From assembly GCF_018417535.1 (NCBI RefSeq), contig NZ_CP070979.1, positions 62,001 to 126,000 on the forward strand: 64,000 bases of DNA, in the 5' to 3' direction. This document shows positions 28,997 to 37,410 of this stretch, piece by piece. The notes under the pieces are model-generated. The model was not told where the DNA came from. It saw nothing but the letters and a program-made list of their open reading frames with translations, and made no database searches. This DNA is from Burkholderia pyrrocinia. GTDB lineage: Bacteria > Pseudomonadota > Gammaproteobacteria > Burkholderiales > Burkholderiaceae. Positions within the stretch are counted from its first letter, which is position 1. Each line of letters opens with the position of its first letter. The position numbers and the translations under genes are program-made.

Positions 28997-29029
28997 GCCC
29001 CGCTATCTTCAAGTCTTCGGGGCATTTTT
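28997..29029 (+). terminator. Intrinsic terminator after RR1
   Basis: GCCCCG (28997-29002) pairs with CGGGGC (29018-29023) and is followed by A and five T. It starts 24 bp after the RR1 stop. Confidence 0.7.
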
Positions 29030-29187
29030 GCGCGGCGGCGTATGCAGCCGTGCCTTTTTTCCATTTCCCGACGCGACCATGCAAGCGACCCTCACTCGAA
29101 TGCTCGACGCTACCGTGGCATGGCAATGAGCAAGACCGGGAGTCCGGCGTGCAGACCGGGCACGAAACAGATGCGAGTCGACTCGAA

Positions 29188-29646
29188 ATGACCCGGAAGA
29201 ACAAACCCCGCGCGCCGCGCACCCGGGAAATGCTGTTGCCGTTGGCGGCGATCGTCGTGCGCGATGTCTCCCTGGAGAACCATCTGTCGCTGGCGGCCAT
29301 GCGGGCCGGGCACGGCACGCTCGAGACAGTGATCGCGCTGCTGCGCATCATTTACATGACGTATTTCCTGCTCGAGAACGCACGCACCGAGAACGACCTT
29401 GCGTTGTTTATCGAGGTCGAGGCAGCGCTCGAACGCAGCATCCGGGCGGCGGAGCAGGGGCAGGAATGGCAATTGTCTGCCGAGGGGCTGTCGGGACTCG
29501 AGCGAATTCTTTTGAGTTGCGACGAAATGATCGGCAGCCTGCCGAAATATCGCTACGTCGATGCATGGAACAAGCTACAACGGTTTGTTCAATCGCCACG
29601 TCGATCGCCGTTGCCGGGCAGCCTGCTCGAAGAAGTATGGGTGTGA
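29188..29646 (+). CDS. Conserved small cytoplasmic protein of unknown function
   Basis: 152 residues from the ATG at 29188. A basic start (MTRKNKPRAPRTREMLLPL) leads into a helical core (SLENHLSLAAMRAGHG, LRIIYMTYFLLENARTEND) and an acidic/amphipathic end (ILLSCDEMIGSLPKYRYVDAW). I recall similar Burkholderia proteins carried in genomes as 'Fis family regulator' or hypothetical, but I see no helix-turn-helix and make no functional claim. No clear ribosome binding site. Confidence 0.6.
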   Translation: MTRKNKPRAPRTREMLLPLAAIVVRDVSLENHLSLAAMRAGHGTLETVIALLRIIYMTYFLLENARTENDLALFIEVEAALERSIRAAEQGQEWQLSAEGLSGLERILLSCDEMIGSLPKYRYVDAWNKLQRFVQSPRRSPLPGSLLEEVWV

Positions 29647-29778
29647 TCGAAGTCCGTCGGCGGGAGCGCGTTGCCGACGACATCGGGACGCAATTTGGAA
29701 GCGTATTGGCGGCTGAAAGAATGGAAGAAGAGGTAACACGCGCGCTCATCACGTGGTTGCCTATCGAAATCAGGATTG

Positions 29779-30117
29779 GTGCAAAAACATATCGTCAGCT
29801 ATAGCCATATTACTGATCCGGATGCGACGACCTGCAATCTTTTCGACGGCAAGCCTTCGGAATTCAACGATCAGGAAAATCGCCTGTTCGAGCATGTAGG
29901 CGACGCCTTGGACGACACTGGTATCGATGTGAAAATTGCCAATGTCGAATACGATAAACATGGCGATGTAGCTGCTGCGGAGTTTTCATTGGCGACATGT
30001 TTTTGGTGTCGGGATAGCTACTATTGTGCGAAAAACCGATCGAATATTCCGGATCGGAGTGAGGTGGAAGGGATTTCAGGTGATTGGTATTACGCCGAGG
30101 AGAAGGGCGGGTTTTGA
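29779..30117 (+). CDS. Small acidic protein, unknown, atypical base composition
   Basis: 112 residues from a GTG at 29779; an adjacent TTG at 29776 is possible. The protein is acidic, with a cluster CFWCRDSYYCAKN near residues 78-90 and no signal peptide. Its GC content is visibly below that of its neighbours, and the following ~200 bp are also AT-rich, suggesting recent acquisition. I do not recognise the family. An immunity-like small protein is one possibility, with no toxin gene seen next to it. Confidence 0.5.
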   Translation: MQKHIVSYSHITDPDATTCNLFDGKPSEFNDQENRLFEHVGDALDDTGIDVKIANVEYDKHGDVAAAEFSLATCFWCRDSYYCAKNRSNIPDRSEVEGISGDWYYAEEKGGF

Positions 30118-30334
30118 ATGTCTGGCCGCTCCGTCATGCTATCGGGTAAATCGTAAAACCATTGGAGAAGTGTTTGAGCAGGTCAATGGATTATAAAACC
30201 GCGGTCGTGACGGTTTATCGATTGGTTTGGTATCCCCATTCCAGCTGATGCAAGCCTGGAGCAGGCTGACTACCTGACCCCGGACGCCACCTGAACTACT
30301 AAAACCGGCCTACCCCACAACACGGAGAATCATA

Positions 30335-32452
30335 TTGCTGCACAAATCCCTGACCGCCATGCTCGTGGCGAGCCTGCTCCCCGTTTCGGCCGCCTACGCG
30401 AGTTCGGACGGGGCGTGCGAACCGACTGCCACGCTCAGGCCGAGCGGTTTTTCATGCGGGGGCATCCCGATTCTGAGTCCCGGCAACGACAGTCGGATCA
30501 ACGCGATGCTGCTGATGGCCGATGGCGGAAGGCTCGCGCAGGTTTTCCCGGACCCTGGAACCATTCCGCCCGCGGTCAGAACGAGCCGGCTCGTCGTACC
30601 GTTTTCGTACGACTTCTCCGGATGGATCGATATCGGTCAGAAGCAGCCTGACACGGCGGACGGTGCTCGAGCGGAGGCCTACGCCGACGGCGAAGGCAAC
30701 ATCTGCCGGAGCATGGCGTCCGGCAACAAGGCGTTCGACGACGCGCTGACCGCGGCGAAGGATCTTCCCGGCGGCGACGCCGCGCGGCTGCGCACGGCGC
30801 GCGCGGACATCGCAAAGACCTGCGCGGCAGGCGGAGCCGGCACCACGTGGGCGAAGCCGGCGGGCATCAAGTCTGCGCTTGGCCAGCAGTTCGCGACGTA
30901 CCTCGACGGCGCACATGCGTTCTACCGGAACGACTTCGTGTCCGCCACGAAGTCGTTTGCCAGCGCGTCGTCCAGCACCGATCCGTGGCTGAAGGACGCC
31001 GGGCTCTACATGACCGGCCGCGCGCAGTTGAACGTCGCGCAGGCCGGGGCGTTTAATACGGACGGCTCGGGCGCGATGAATCCTGCCAACGTAAACAAGA
31101 TCGCGCTCGGCGCCGCCGATACGGTCTTCCGTGTCTATTTGAACGCCTATCCGCACGGCCGCTACGCGACATCCGCAGTTGGCTTGCAACGGCGCATCGC
31201 ATGGCTTGGCGGCAATGCCGCGCGCCAGGCCGAGCTCTATGACAGGGCATTCACGGACTGGTCGGAGCAAACGTCGAATGTGCAACTCGGGCAACTGGCG
31301 AACGAACTCGACAGCAAACTGCTGCAGACACCGGGCCTCGACTCGGGTCAGCTCCGATCGCCATCGCTGCTCGCAATCGTCGACCTGATGCGGATGAGCA
31401 CGCCTGACGTCGATGGTCCGACGGGGCGAAAGCCGATGTCGCTGAACGAGTTACTTGCGCAGAAGCCGCGTTTTGCCGGCGCGCCGGCACTGCACGACTA
31501 TTTGGTCGCGACCTATCACGTGTTCGTCGACCATAAACCCGACGACGCACTTGCATTGCTGCCGCAGGCTCCCGGCGTATCGCTCGACTACCTGGGCCTG
31601 AGCCAGCAGATGTTGCGCGGGTTCGCGCTCGAGGACAGCGGCCGGGCGAACAAGGCCCGGCAACTCTGGGCGCAATTGATCCCGCTCGCGAAGTATCGAT
31701 TGCAGCGCGAGGCGCTGGAGCTTGCGCTCGCGATCAACCTCGAGCAGGCCGGCCTGGTGGATCGGGTGTTCGCGGACGATTCGCCGATTCAGAATGCCGG
31801 CATCCGCGCGGCCCTGCTGCAACACACGGCCGGTGCGGACCTGTTGCGAGCACAGGCGCAGAACGAGGCAACTGGCGGTGCGCTGCGTGACATCGCACTG
31901 TACTCGCTGCTGTACAAGGAACTGACGCGCGCGCAGTATCCGGCCTTCATCGCGGACCTTGCGCTGATTTCGGGCAAGCCGTCCGATCCGCTCAAGCCGT
32001 TTGCGCTGGCCGGGATCGACGGCGACGCCGGCTACGCGTGCCCGTCGCCGCGCGATGTCGCGGCCGCGCTTCAGCAGAACCCGGCCGACCCGAAGGGGCT
32101 GAACTGCCTGGCCGAATTCGTCCGGCGCAATCCGCCTGCGTATCCACTGGTCGGCGAGCCGGCTACGACCAGGCCCATGCGCCCGGCGACCCTCGGCAGC
32201 ATGCCATCGCAATTCCCGGGCAAGGTTTTCGAGCGAATCGGCAATTATCTGACGGTGATCGGCAACGCGCAGGCGCCGGCGGACGACCGCGCCTATGCGC
32301 TATATCGCGCGATCCACTGCTTCGCGCCAGCGGGCTACAGCGACTGCGGCGGCAACGACATTCCGCGCGGCACGCGCAAGAAGTGGTTTGACATGCTGAA
32401 GTCCGCCTACCCGCGCAGCAAGTGGGCGCAGTCGCAGAAGTATTACTGGTGA
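30335..32452 (+). CDS. Large secreted helical-repeat protein, unknown function
   Basis: 705 residues from a TTG start with CGGAGAA eight bases upstream; the ATG at 30359 would truncate the signal peptide (LTAMLVASLLPVSAAYA). The mature protein has a Cys-containing N-terminal part (CEPTATLRPSGFSCGG) followed by helical, TPR-like stretches (FYRNDFVSATKSFASA, YLNAYPHGRYATSAVGL) and ends with WAQSQKYYW. It is probably periplasmic. It is followed after 7 bp by a DUF3142-like gene, so the two form an operon. The function is not known to me. Confidence 0.75.
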   Translation: MLHKSLTAMLVASLLPVSAAYASSDGACEPTATLRPSGFSCGGIPILSPGNDSRINAMLLMADGGRLAQVFPDPGTIPPAVRTSRLVVPFSYDFSGWIDIGQKQPDTADGARAEAYADGEGNICRSMASGNKAFDDALTAAKDLPGGDAARLRTARADIAKTCAAGGAGTTWAKPAGIKSALGQQFATYLDGAHAFYRNDFVSATKSFASASSSTDPWLKDAGLYMTGRAQLNVAQAGAFNTDGSGAMNPANVNKIALGAADTVFRVYLNAYPHGRYATSAVGLQRRIAWLGGNAARQAELYDRAFTDWSEQTSNVQLGQLANELDSKLLQTPGLDSGQLRSPSLLAIVDLMRMSTPDVDGPTGRKPMSLNELLAQKPRFAGAPALHDYLVATYHVFVDHKPDDALALLPQAPGVSLDYLGLSQQMLRGFALEDSGRANKARQLWAQLIPLAKYRLQREALELALAINLEQAGLVDRVFADDSPIQNAGIRAALLQHTAGADLLRAQAQNEATGGALRDIALYSLLYKELTRAQYPAFIADLALISGKPSDPLKPFALAGIDGDAGYACPSPRDVAAALQQNPADPKGLNCLAEFVRRNPPAYPLVGEPATTRPMRPATLGSMPSQFPGKVFERIGNYLTVIGNAQAPADDRAYALYRAIHCFAPAGYSDCGGNDIPRGTRKKWFDMLKSAYPRSKWAQSQKYYW

Positions 32453-32459
32453 CCGCCTG

Positions 32460-33167
32460 ATGAAGCGACTCATCTGCGTCGGCTTGCTGCTGTGTGCGCG
32501 AATCGCACTGGCCGGCACAGTCGACGCAGCCCGGTACGACGCCTTCTGGTTGTGGGCCGGGGTGAAGCCGCAGCCGGTATTGCACGACGCACGCGCCGTC
32601 TACGTGCTGCAAGGGCAGATCGAAGCGTCGCCACAGGACGACGCACAGGTGCGTTTCATCGCGCAGCGCGCGTCGCTGCCGCCGTTGCCGCGCGCGGACG
32701 TCTGGCTGGTATATCGCGCGCACACGCTGCGTTGGACGCCGCGCGTCGAGCGCATCATGCTGGCCCAACTCTCGCGCTGGCGTGCGTCGGGTCGTGCGAT
32801 CGCGGGAATCCAGATCGATTTCGATGCGCGCACACGTCATCTTCAGGACTATCTCGAGTTTCTGCGGAACCTGCGCGAGCGGTTGCCCGGCGATTGCCGC
32901 TTGAGCATCACCGGGCTCCTCGACTGGAGCAGCCGCATCGACGCCGACCAGGTCAACCAACTGAAGCGGATCATCGATGAAGTCGTCGTGCAGACCTATC
33001 AGGGCCGCCGCACGATTGCCGATTACGACACGTATCTACCACGCGTCGGGCGGTTGCAATTGCCGTTCCGGATCGGGCTGATCCAGGGCGGAGAGTGGGA
33101 CCCGCCCCGGTATCTCGCCGGGAATCCGTGGTTCCGGGGCTATGTCGTGTTTCTGCGCAATGAATGA
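32460..33167 (+). CDS. DUF3142-like secreted protein
   Basis: 235 residues from the ATG at 32460, 7 bp after the previous stop. Signal peptide LICVGLLLCARIALA. The mature part resembles DUF3142 proteins, which have a TIM-barrel-like pattern: YDAFWLWAGV, VWLVYRAHTL, IAGIQIDFDARTRHLQDY, SITGLLDWSS, EVVVQTYQGR, and RIGLIQGGEW. The IQIDFD and VQTYQG strands suggest a glycoside-hydrolase-like fold, but no reaction is assigned to the family. Translationally close to the helical-repeat protein and probably working with it in the periplasm. Confidence 0.65.
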   Translation: MKRLICVGLLLCARIALAGTVDAARYDAFWLWAGVKPQPVLHDARAVYVLQGQIEASPQDDAQVRFIAQRASLPPLPRADVWLVYRAHTLRWTPRVERIMLAQLSRWRASGRAIAGIQIDFDARTRHLQDYLEFLRNLRERLPGDCRLSITGLLDWSSRIDADQVNQLKRIIDEVVVQTYQGRRTIADYDTYLPRVGRLQLPFRIGLIQGGEWDPPRYLAGNPWFRGYVVFLRNE

Positions 33168-33236
33168 CGCGATAGCGCGATGTCCACATCGACCGCAGAG
33201 TGTCGGATGCCCGCCCAATGAGGGGGGTGTTCTGCT

Positions 33237-33890
33237 GTGCACCATCAAATCGAACGGTACGCCAACATGATGCGCTGTGTCGATATGTCTGGAATTCAAT
33301 ATGCACCGTTGCTGATGTCTGTTCTTCTGGCGGTGTCGGCCCCGGACGCCGATGCCAGGCAAGTGCTCGAACTATTTCGCGCATCCACGGGCGGGGACGT
33401 GAACAATGCGTGGAATTTTCCCGAGCTGCGCCGCGACTCGGCTCATCCAGACGCTCGAGATCCTTGCAAGCGCAGCCGCATCGATCGAGTGAGTGAATTG
33501 GAGTCGCCATGGCGTTCCGTCGTCAAACGGATCACATGGCGCTGCACAATTGAGCCGGGTACGGGTGTCAATGGGGACGCCCTCGCGTCGTTCACGGAAA
33601 TACACGCCGTGCTGCGACCTGGAATGGTCACCTTTGGCGGTGTTCCAGTCGCCGAGGTGGTGAGGTTCGACAGTGAGTCGGGGGCCGACTACGAGTATGT
33701 TCTGCAGCAATCGTACGCAACATCCAGCAAGTCACTTCGCGCGATGATCGAGAAGCGGGTGGGGGCTTCCATGGATCTGTCGGCGCAGGAAGGGGGCAAG
33801 AATGAAGGTCTGGTAGTGAACGATATATGGCTGCATCCCGACGCCAAGAACGTCCGTCGTACCGTATTTTCAGTGTCATGGTCGGAGTAG
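33237..33890 (+). CDS. Secreted protein of unknown function
   Basis: 217 residues from a GTG at 33237 with GAGGGGGG upstream; the ATG codons at 33267 and 33270 are alternatives giving a shorter signal peptide. A hydrophobic segment (YAPLLMSVLLAVSAPDADA) is followed by a soluble domain (VLELFRASTGGDVNNAWNF, WRCTIEPG, LVVNDIWLHP). No membrane anchor and no family recognised. Confidence 0.5.
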   Translation: MHHQIERYANMMRCVDMSGIQYAPLLMSVLLAVSAPDADARQVLELFRASTGGDVNNAWNFPELRRDSAHPDARDPCKRSRIDRVSELESPWRSVVKRITWRCTIEPGTGVNGDALASFTEIHAVLRPGMVTFGGVPVAEVVRFDSESGADYEYVLQQSYATSSKSLRAMIEKRVGASMDLSAQEGGKNEGLVVNDIWLHPDAKNVRRTVFSVSWSE

Positions 33891-34027
33891 TCTCGGCCCA
33901 CCAGCCGATGTTGCAGAACTGCCCGACTTGACTGGAAAGAGAAGCATCACATGCTTGAATCGATGAGTGGGATGAATTCATCGCCCGTACTTCGATCGGC
34001 AATGGTGCGGTCAGCTTCGCGACGAAC

Positions 34028-34070
34028 CTGACACTGTCTGACGTTGTTTTCCCGGGGTGACTGTTATCTT
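34028..34070 (+). promoter_or_regulatory. CTGACA-box promoter of the lyase-like lipoprotein
   Basis: CTGACA at 34028-34033 and CTGACG at 34038-34043, 21 bp, then TATCTT at 34065-34070. Predicted start of transcription is about 34077, so translation must begin at the ATG at 34150. Confidence 0.72.
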
Positions 34071-34149
34071 CGTCGGCAGCGCTGAGCAATTCCCGTCGAT
34101 AAGGCGCTTGACGTGGAGTGTGGCGGGCGCAGAAATTTTCGGAACGGTC

Positions 34150-36513
34150 ATGGACACTACGAACAAGAGCGGAGACGGCCCCGCAATCTCACGCCGTAGC
34201 TTTTTGTTCAGCTTGAGCGCGCTTGCGCTGTCGGCTTGCGGCGGCGGGGGAAGCGCATCCGCTGCATCGCAGGATGGTGCTGCGGCGAGCCCGGTCGTCG
34301 GGGCGGGAGCGGCGGGAGGCGCGGCCCCCGCTTCGACGCCGGTGGGTGCGAGTCTGGCCGATGGCATTGTGCCGGCGTCCGCGTCTGCCGTGGCGACCAC
34401 CGTCGATGGCGGCACATCGGACGCGGCCGCGACGCCATCGAGCGATGTCTCGAATCCGGCCGCGACCAGCAACGCTCCGGCGACAACGACAGGCACATTC
34501 ATTCACCCGGGCCTGCTTCATACGCAAGCCGATTTCGATCGCATCGCTCTGAAAGTGGCGACTCGGCAGCAGCCGTGGCAGTCCGCCTGGAGCGTGCTGA
34601 TCGCCAACCACCATGCGAGCCTGTCGTGGACGCCGCGACCGCAAGCGGAGGTGGACCGTGGCGGCACGGGCCCCCAGAACTACACGCTGCTGTACAACGA
34701 TATCGCCGCCGCCTACGCGTGCGCATTGCGCTGGAAAGTCACCGGCGAAACCGCGTACGCGGACAAGTCGGTCCAGATCATGAACGCATGGTCGTCCACG
34801 CTGAAGCGCCTCGGCGGCGACACGAACGTCGACCTCGCGGCCGGCATCTACGGCTACGAGTTCGCGAATGCCGGCGAGATCATTCGCACCTATTCCGGCT
34901 GGGCGGCGGCCGACTTCGCCGCGTTCCAGTCGATGATGCGCAACGTGTTCTATCCGATCAATCACGATTTCCTGAATCGCCATAACAACACGGACATCAC
35001 GCATTACTGGGCGAACTGGGACCTGTGCAACATCGCGTCCGTGATGGCGATCGGCGTGCTGTGCGACGATCGCGCGTTGTTCGACGAGGCAGTGAACTAT
35101 TTCCGGAGCGGCGCCGGCAACGGAGCGATCGCGCAAGCCGTCTATTACCTGCATCCGGGCCATCTCGGGCAATGGCAGGAGACCGGGCGCGACCAGGGGC
35201 ACAACACGCTCGGCATCGCGCTCGGCGGCGCGATCTGCGAGATGGCGTGGAACCAGGGCATCGACCTGTACGGCCACGACAACAACCGTTTCCTCGCCGG
35301 CGCCGAATACGTGGCGAAGGCGAACCTGCTGCAACCCGATGGGGCGATCTATTACACGGTTCCCTATGTCACCTACTCCAATGTGGACGTCACGCAGACG
35401 CAGTTCTCGACGTCCGCGCGAGGCTTGATCCGGCCATGCTGGGCGCTCGTCTACAACCACTACGTCAATCGCAAGGGGCTGGCAGCGCCGTGGTCGAAGC
35501 AATTCGCGCTGAAGATCCAGCCGGAGGGCGGCGGCGGCAACTACGGCCCGAACAGCGGCGGCTATGACCAGCTCGGCTACGGCACGCTGACCTGCACGCG
35601 CGATGCGTTCACGGGAACCCGCGCGCCGAGCGGGCTCGCGGCATGGGTCAGCGCGTCGCTTGTCGTGCTGTCGTGGTGGGGCGTCGCGAGCGGCACGAGC
35701 TATACGGTCAAGCGCGCGTCGCGCCCGGGCGGACCGTACACGATCGTCGCGACCGGCATCGCGGATCCGCTCACGTACACCGACAGCCCGGCTGCCGGAA
35801 CATGGTATTACGTGGTCAGTGCGCGCACGCCGACAGGCGAAACGGGCGACTCGAACGAGGCGGTCGCGGTGACCGAGATGCGCTTGCATACCAGATTGCC
35901 GTTCGATGAGACCAGCGGATCCGCTGTGGCCGATGCGAGCGGCAACGGTCATGGGGGCACGCTGATGGGCGGGGCCACGCGCGCGGCCGGGAGGACCGGT
36001 AAAGCGCTGTCGCTGGACGGCGTGGGTAGCTATGTGAGCTTGCCGGACAATCTGGTAGCCGACTTATCGGACTTCACGATCGCGGCCTGGGTGAACTGGA
36101 ACGGCAACGGCGGCAAACGGTGGGCGCGCGTATTCGACTTCGGTTCGGGCACTGCCCGCTACATGATGCTGACGCCGATGGGGGGAACGGGCGTCGTGCG
36201 TTTCGCGATCAGCACCAACGGCTCGCATGGCGAGCGCCGTGTCGACGGCAAGGCGTCGCTGCCCACCGGGCAGTGGGCGCACGTCGCGGTCACGCTGTCC
36301 GGCACGACGGCGACGCTGTACGTGAACGGCAGCGTCGTGGGCAGTGCCGACGACGTGATCTTCGCGCCGTTCCGGCTCGGGCCAACCGCACGGAACTGGA
36401 TCGGCCGCTCTCAGTTCGCGGCCGATCCGTACTTCGGCGGGCTGATCGACGAGTTTCGGCTGTATCGCAACGCGCTCGACGCCGAGCAGATCGCCGCGTT
36501 GGCACAGGGCTGA
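34150..36513 (+). CDS. Alginate-lyase-like secreted lipoprotein with FN3 and LamG domains
   Basis: 787 residues. The N-terminus SRRSFLFSLSALALSACGGG combines a twin-arginine motif with a lipobox. A Ser/Ala/Thr linker follows, then a domain resembling alginate lyase/chondroitin-type alpha-toroid enzymes at about residues 120-480 (FIHPGLLHTQADFDRI, NTDITHYWANWDLCNI, YYLHPGHLGQWQETGRDQGHN). A fibronectin-III-like domain (TYTDSPAAGTWYYVVSA) and a C-terminal LamG/concanavalin-like domain (AWVNWNGNGG, WIGRSQFAADPYFGGLIDEFRLY) complete it. It likely degrades an acidic exopolysaccharide or host glycan at the cell surface; the substrate is unknown. The CTGACA-box promoter places it with the adhesins, fitting a role in biofilm turnover. 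Confidence 0.82.
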   Translation: MDTTNKSGDGPAISRRSFLFSLSALALSACGGGGSASAASQDGAAASPVVGAGAAGGAAPASTPVGASLADGIVPASASAVATTVDGGTSDAAATPSSDVSNPAATSNAPATTTGTFIHPGLLHTQADFDRIALKVATRQQPWQSAWSVLIANHHASLSWTPRPQAEVDRGGTGPQNYTLLYNDIAAAYACALRWKVTGETAYADKSVQIMNAWSSTLKRLGGDTNVDLAAGIYGYEFANAGEIIRTYSGWAAADFAAFQSMMRNVFYPINHDFLNRHNNTDITHYWANWDLCNIASVMAIGVLCDDRALFDEAVNYFRSGAGNGAIAQAVYYLHPGHLGQWQETGRDQGHNTLGIALGGAICEMAWNQGIDLYGHDNNRFLAGAEYVAKANLLQPDGAIYYTVPYVTYSNVDVTQTQFSTSARGLIRPCWALVYNHYVNRKGLAAPWSKQFALKIQPEGGGGNYGPNSGGYDQLGYGTLTCTRDAFTGTRAPSGLAAWVSASLVVLSWWGVASGTSYTVKRASRPGGPYTIVATGIADPLTYTDSPAAGTWYYVVSARTPTGETGDSNEAVAVTEMRLHTRLPFDETSGSAVADASGNGHGGTLMGGATRAAGRTGKALSLDGVGSYVSLPDNLVADLSDFTIAAWVNWNGNGGKRWARVFDFGSGTARYMMLTPMGGTGVVRFAISTNGSHGERRVDGKASLPTGQWAHVAVTLSGTTATLYVNGSVVGSADDVIFAPFRLGPTARNWIGRSQFAADPYFGGLIDEFRLYRNALDAEQIAALAQG

Positions 36514-36574
36514 CGCAGGCCAGGGCCGTCGCCATTGCGGCGCGCCGATGCGAGGCGCCGTCGCGGGATGTCGC

Positions 36575-36831
36575 GCCGTGCTCGATCAGTTTGGCTCGCT
36601 GCGCAAGGACATGTACGGCGGGACCTCAGCAGCGATGGCGATCCGCAATCGTACAAAGCCGGGCAGTCGGGCTGGGCGGTGGCCGGAGGCGTGTACCGCG
36701 ATGCCAGCGAGCTGGGCGTCGGTATGTCGGCCATTTCGGAGAGCGGTCGATGAGTCACGAAAATATCGGGCTCCGCTGACAGCCGCGGCGGCTTCGGCTT
36801 ATCGGCAGGGGGCTTTCATCCGTGGAACTGA
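36575..36831 (+). pseudogene. Trimeric autotransporter relic (anchor with frameshift and stop)
   Basis: A YadA anchor is readable in two frames: LDQFGSLRKDMYGGTSAAMA, then after a frameshift DPQSYKAGQSGWAVAGGVY and RDASELGVGMSAISESGR. A TGA at 36751-36753 replaces the Trp normally following NGR, and the same frame continues VTKISGSADSRGGFGLSAGG to a stop at 36829-36831. Head and stalk are absent. It belongs to a different anchor subtype from the 25336 relic, so at least two TAA lineages once stood here. Confidence 0.72.
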
Positions 36832-36893
36832 AGACAGCGGCTCACGCGGAACCGGCATATTGCCGTGACCGCCGAAAAGACATTATCGATTTC

Positions 36894-37400
36894 ATGCAAC
36901 CCAAAAAAACACTGATCACATCCATCGTCGTTCTGGCTGCGTCTCTTGCCTTTTCCTGTTCGATCGCCCGAGCCGCCGGCCCGGATACGTATACGCTGAA
37001 TCCGGTTGCGGGCAAGGCCATTTGTGCGAGCGCCAACATTTCCGCCCGCATCGGGCGGTCCGCCGCGCTATGCGTGACGAAGGGAGCCTATTCGCATGAT
37101 CTGTACGAGGTCCGGATCGACGGCGTCACAGTGGTAAAGGGTACCGACGACGAAACGACCGGCGGAATCGCCGCAACATACCGCGGCCGGCTTTTCGACC
37201 TCGTCTGTACCTCGGTCCTGTCGGCGTCCCACAACGTCACCGACGCGCAGGTCGAATCGATTCGCGCCATGGCGCCCGATACGCCCCGGGAACAGTTGAA
37301 ACAGCTGTCCACCCTGTTCAATATGGTCGAGACGGGGCGTCGTTGCGTGGTCGGCGCGCAATCGGCACAGTTGTTCATGGTCGAAGTTCGCTTTGAATGA
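36894..37400 (+). CDS. Small secreted protein of unknown function
   Basis: 168 residues from the ATG at 36894; a longer frame upstream overlaps the TAA relic and is rejected. Signal peptide ITSIVVLAASLAFSCSIARA. The mature part has four Cys (KAICASAN, ALCVTKG, LVCTSVL, RRCVVGA), which could form two disulfides in the periplasm. Its stop lies just before the TPM-domain gene, suggesting co-transcription. No family recognised. Confidence 0.6.
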   Translation: MQPKKTLITSIVVLAASLAFSCSIARAAGPDTYTLNPVAGKAICASANISARIGRSAALCVTKGAYSHDLYEVRIDGVTVVKGTDDETTGGIAATYRGRLFDLVCTSVLSASHNVTDAQVESIRAMAPDTPREQLKQLSTLFNMVETGRRCVVGAQSAQLFMVEVRFE

Positions 37401-37410
37401 CGTGTCGCCG

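Noticed and set aside
30266..30279. CTGACTACCTGACC upstream of the TTG-started gene at 30335
   Set aside because: Half-site period is 8, not 10, and no -10 hexamer lies 21 bp further.
36775..36782. A single CTGACA(G) before the gene at 36894
   Set aside because: It has no second half-site 10 bp away and falls inside the TAA relic, where it encodes part of SGSADSRG.
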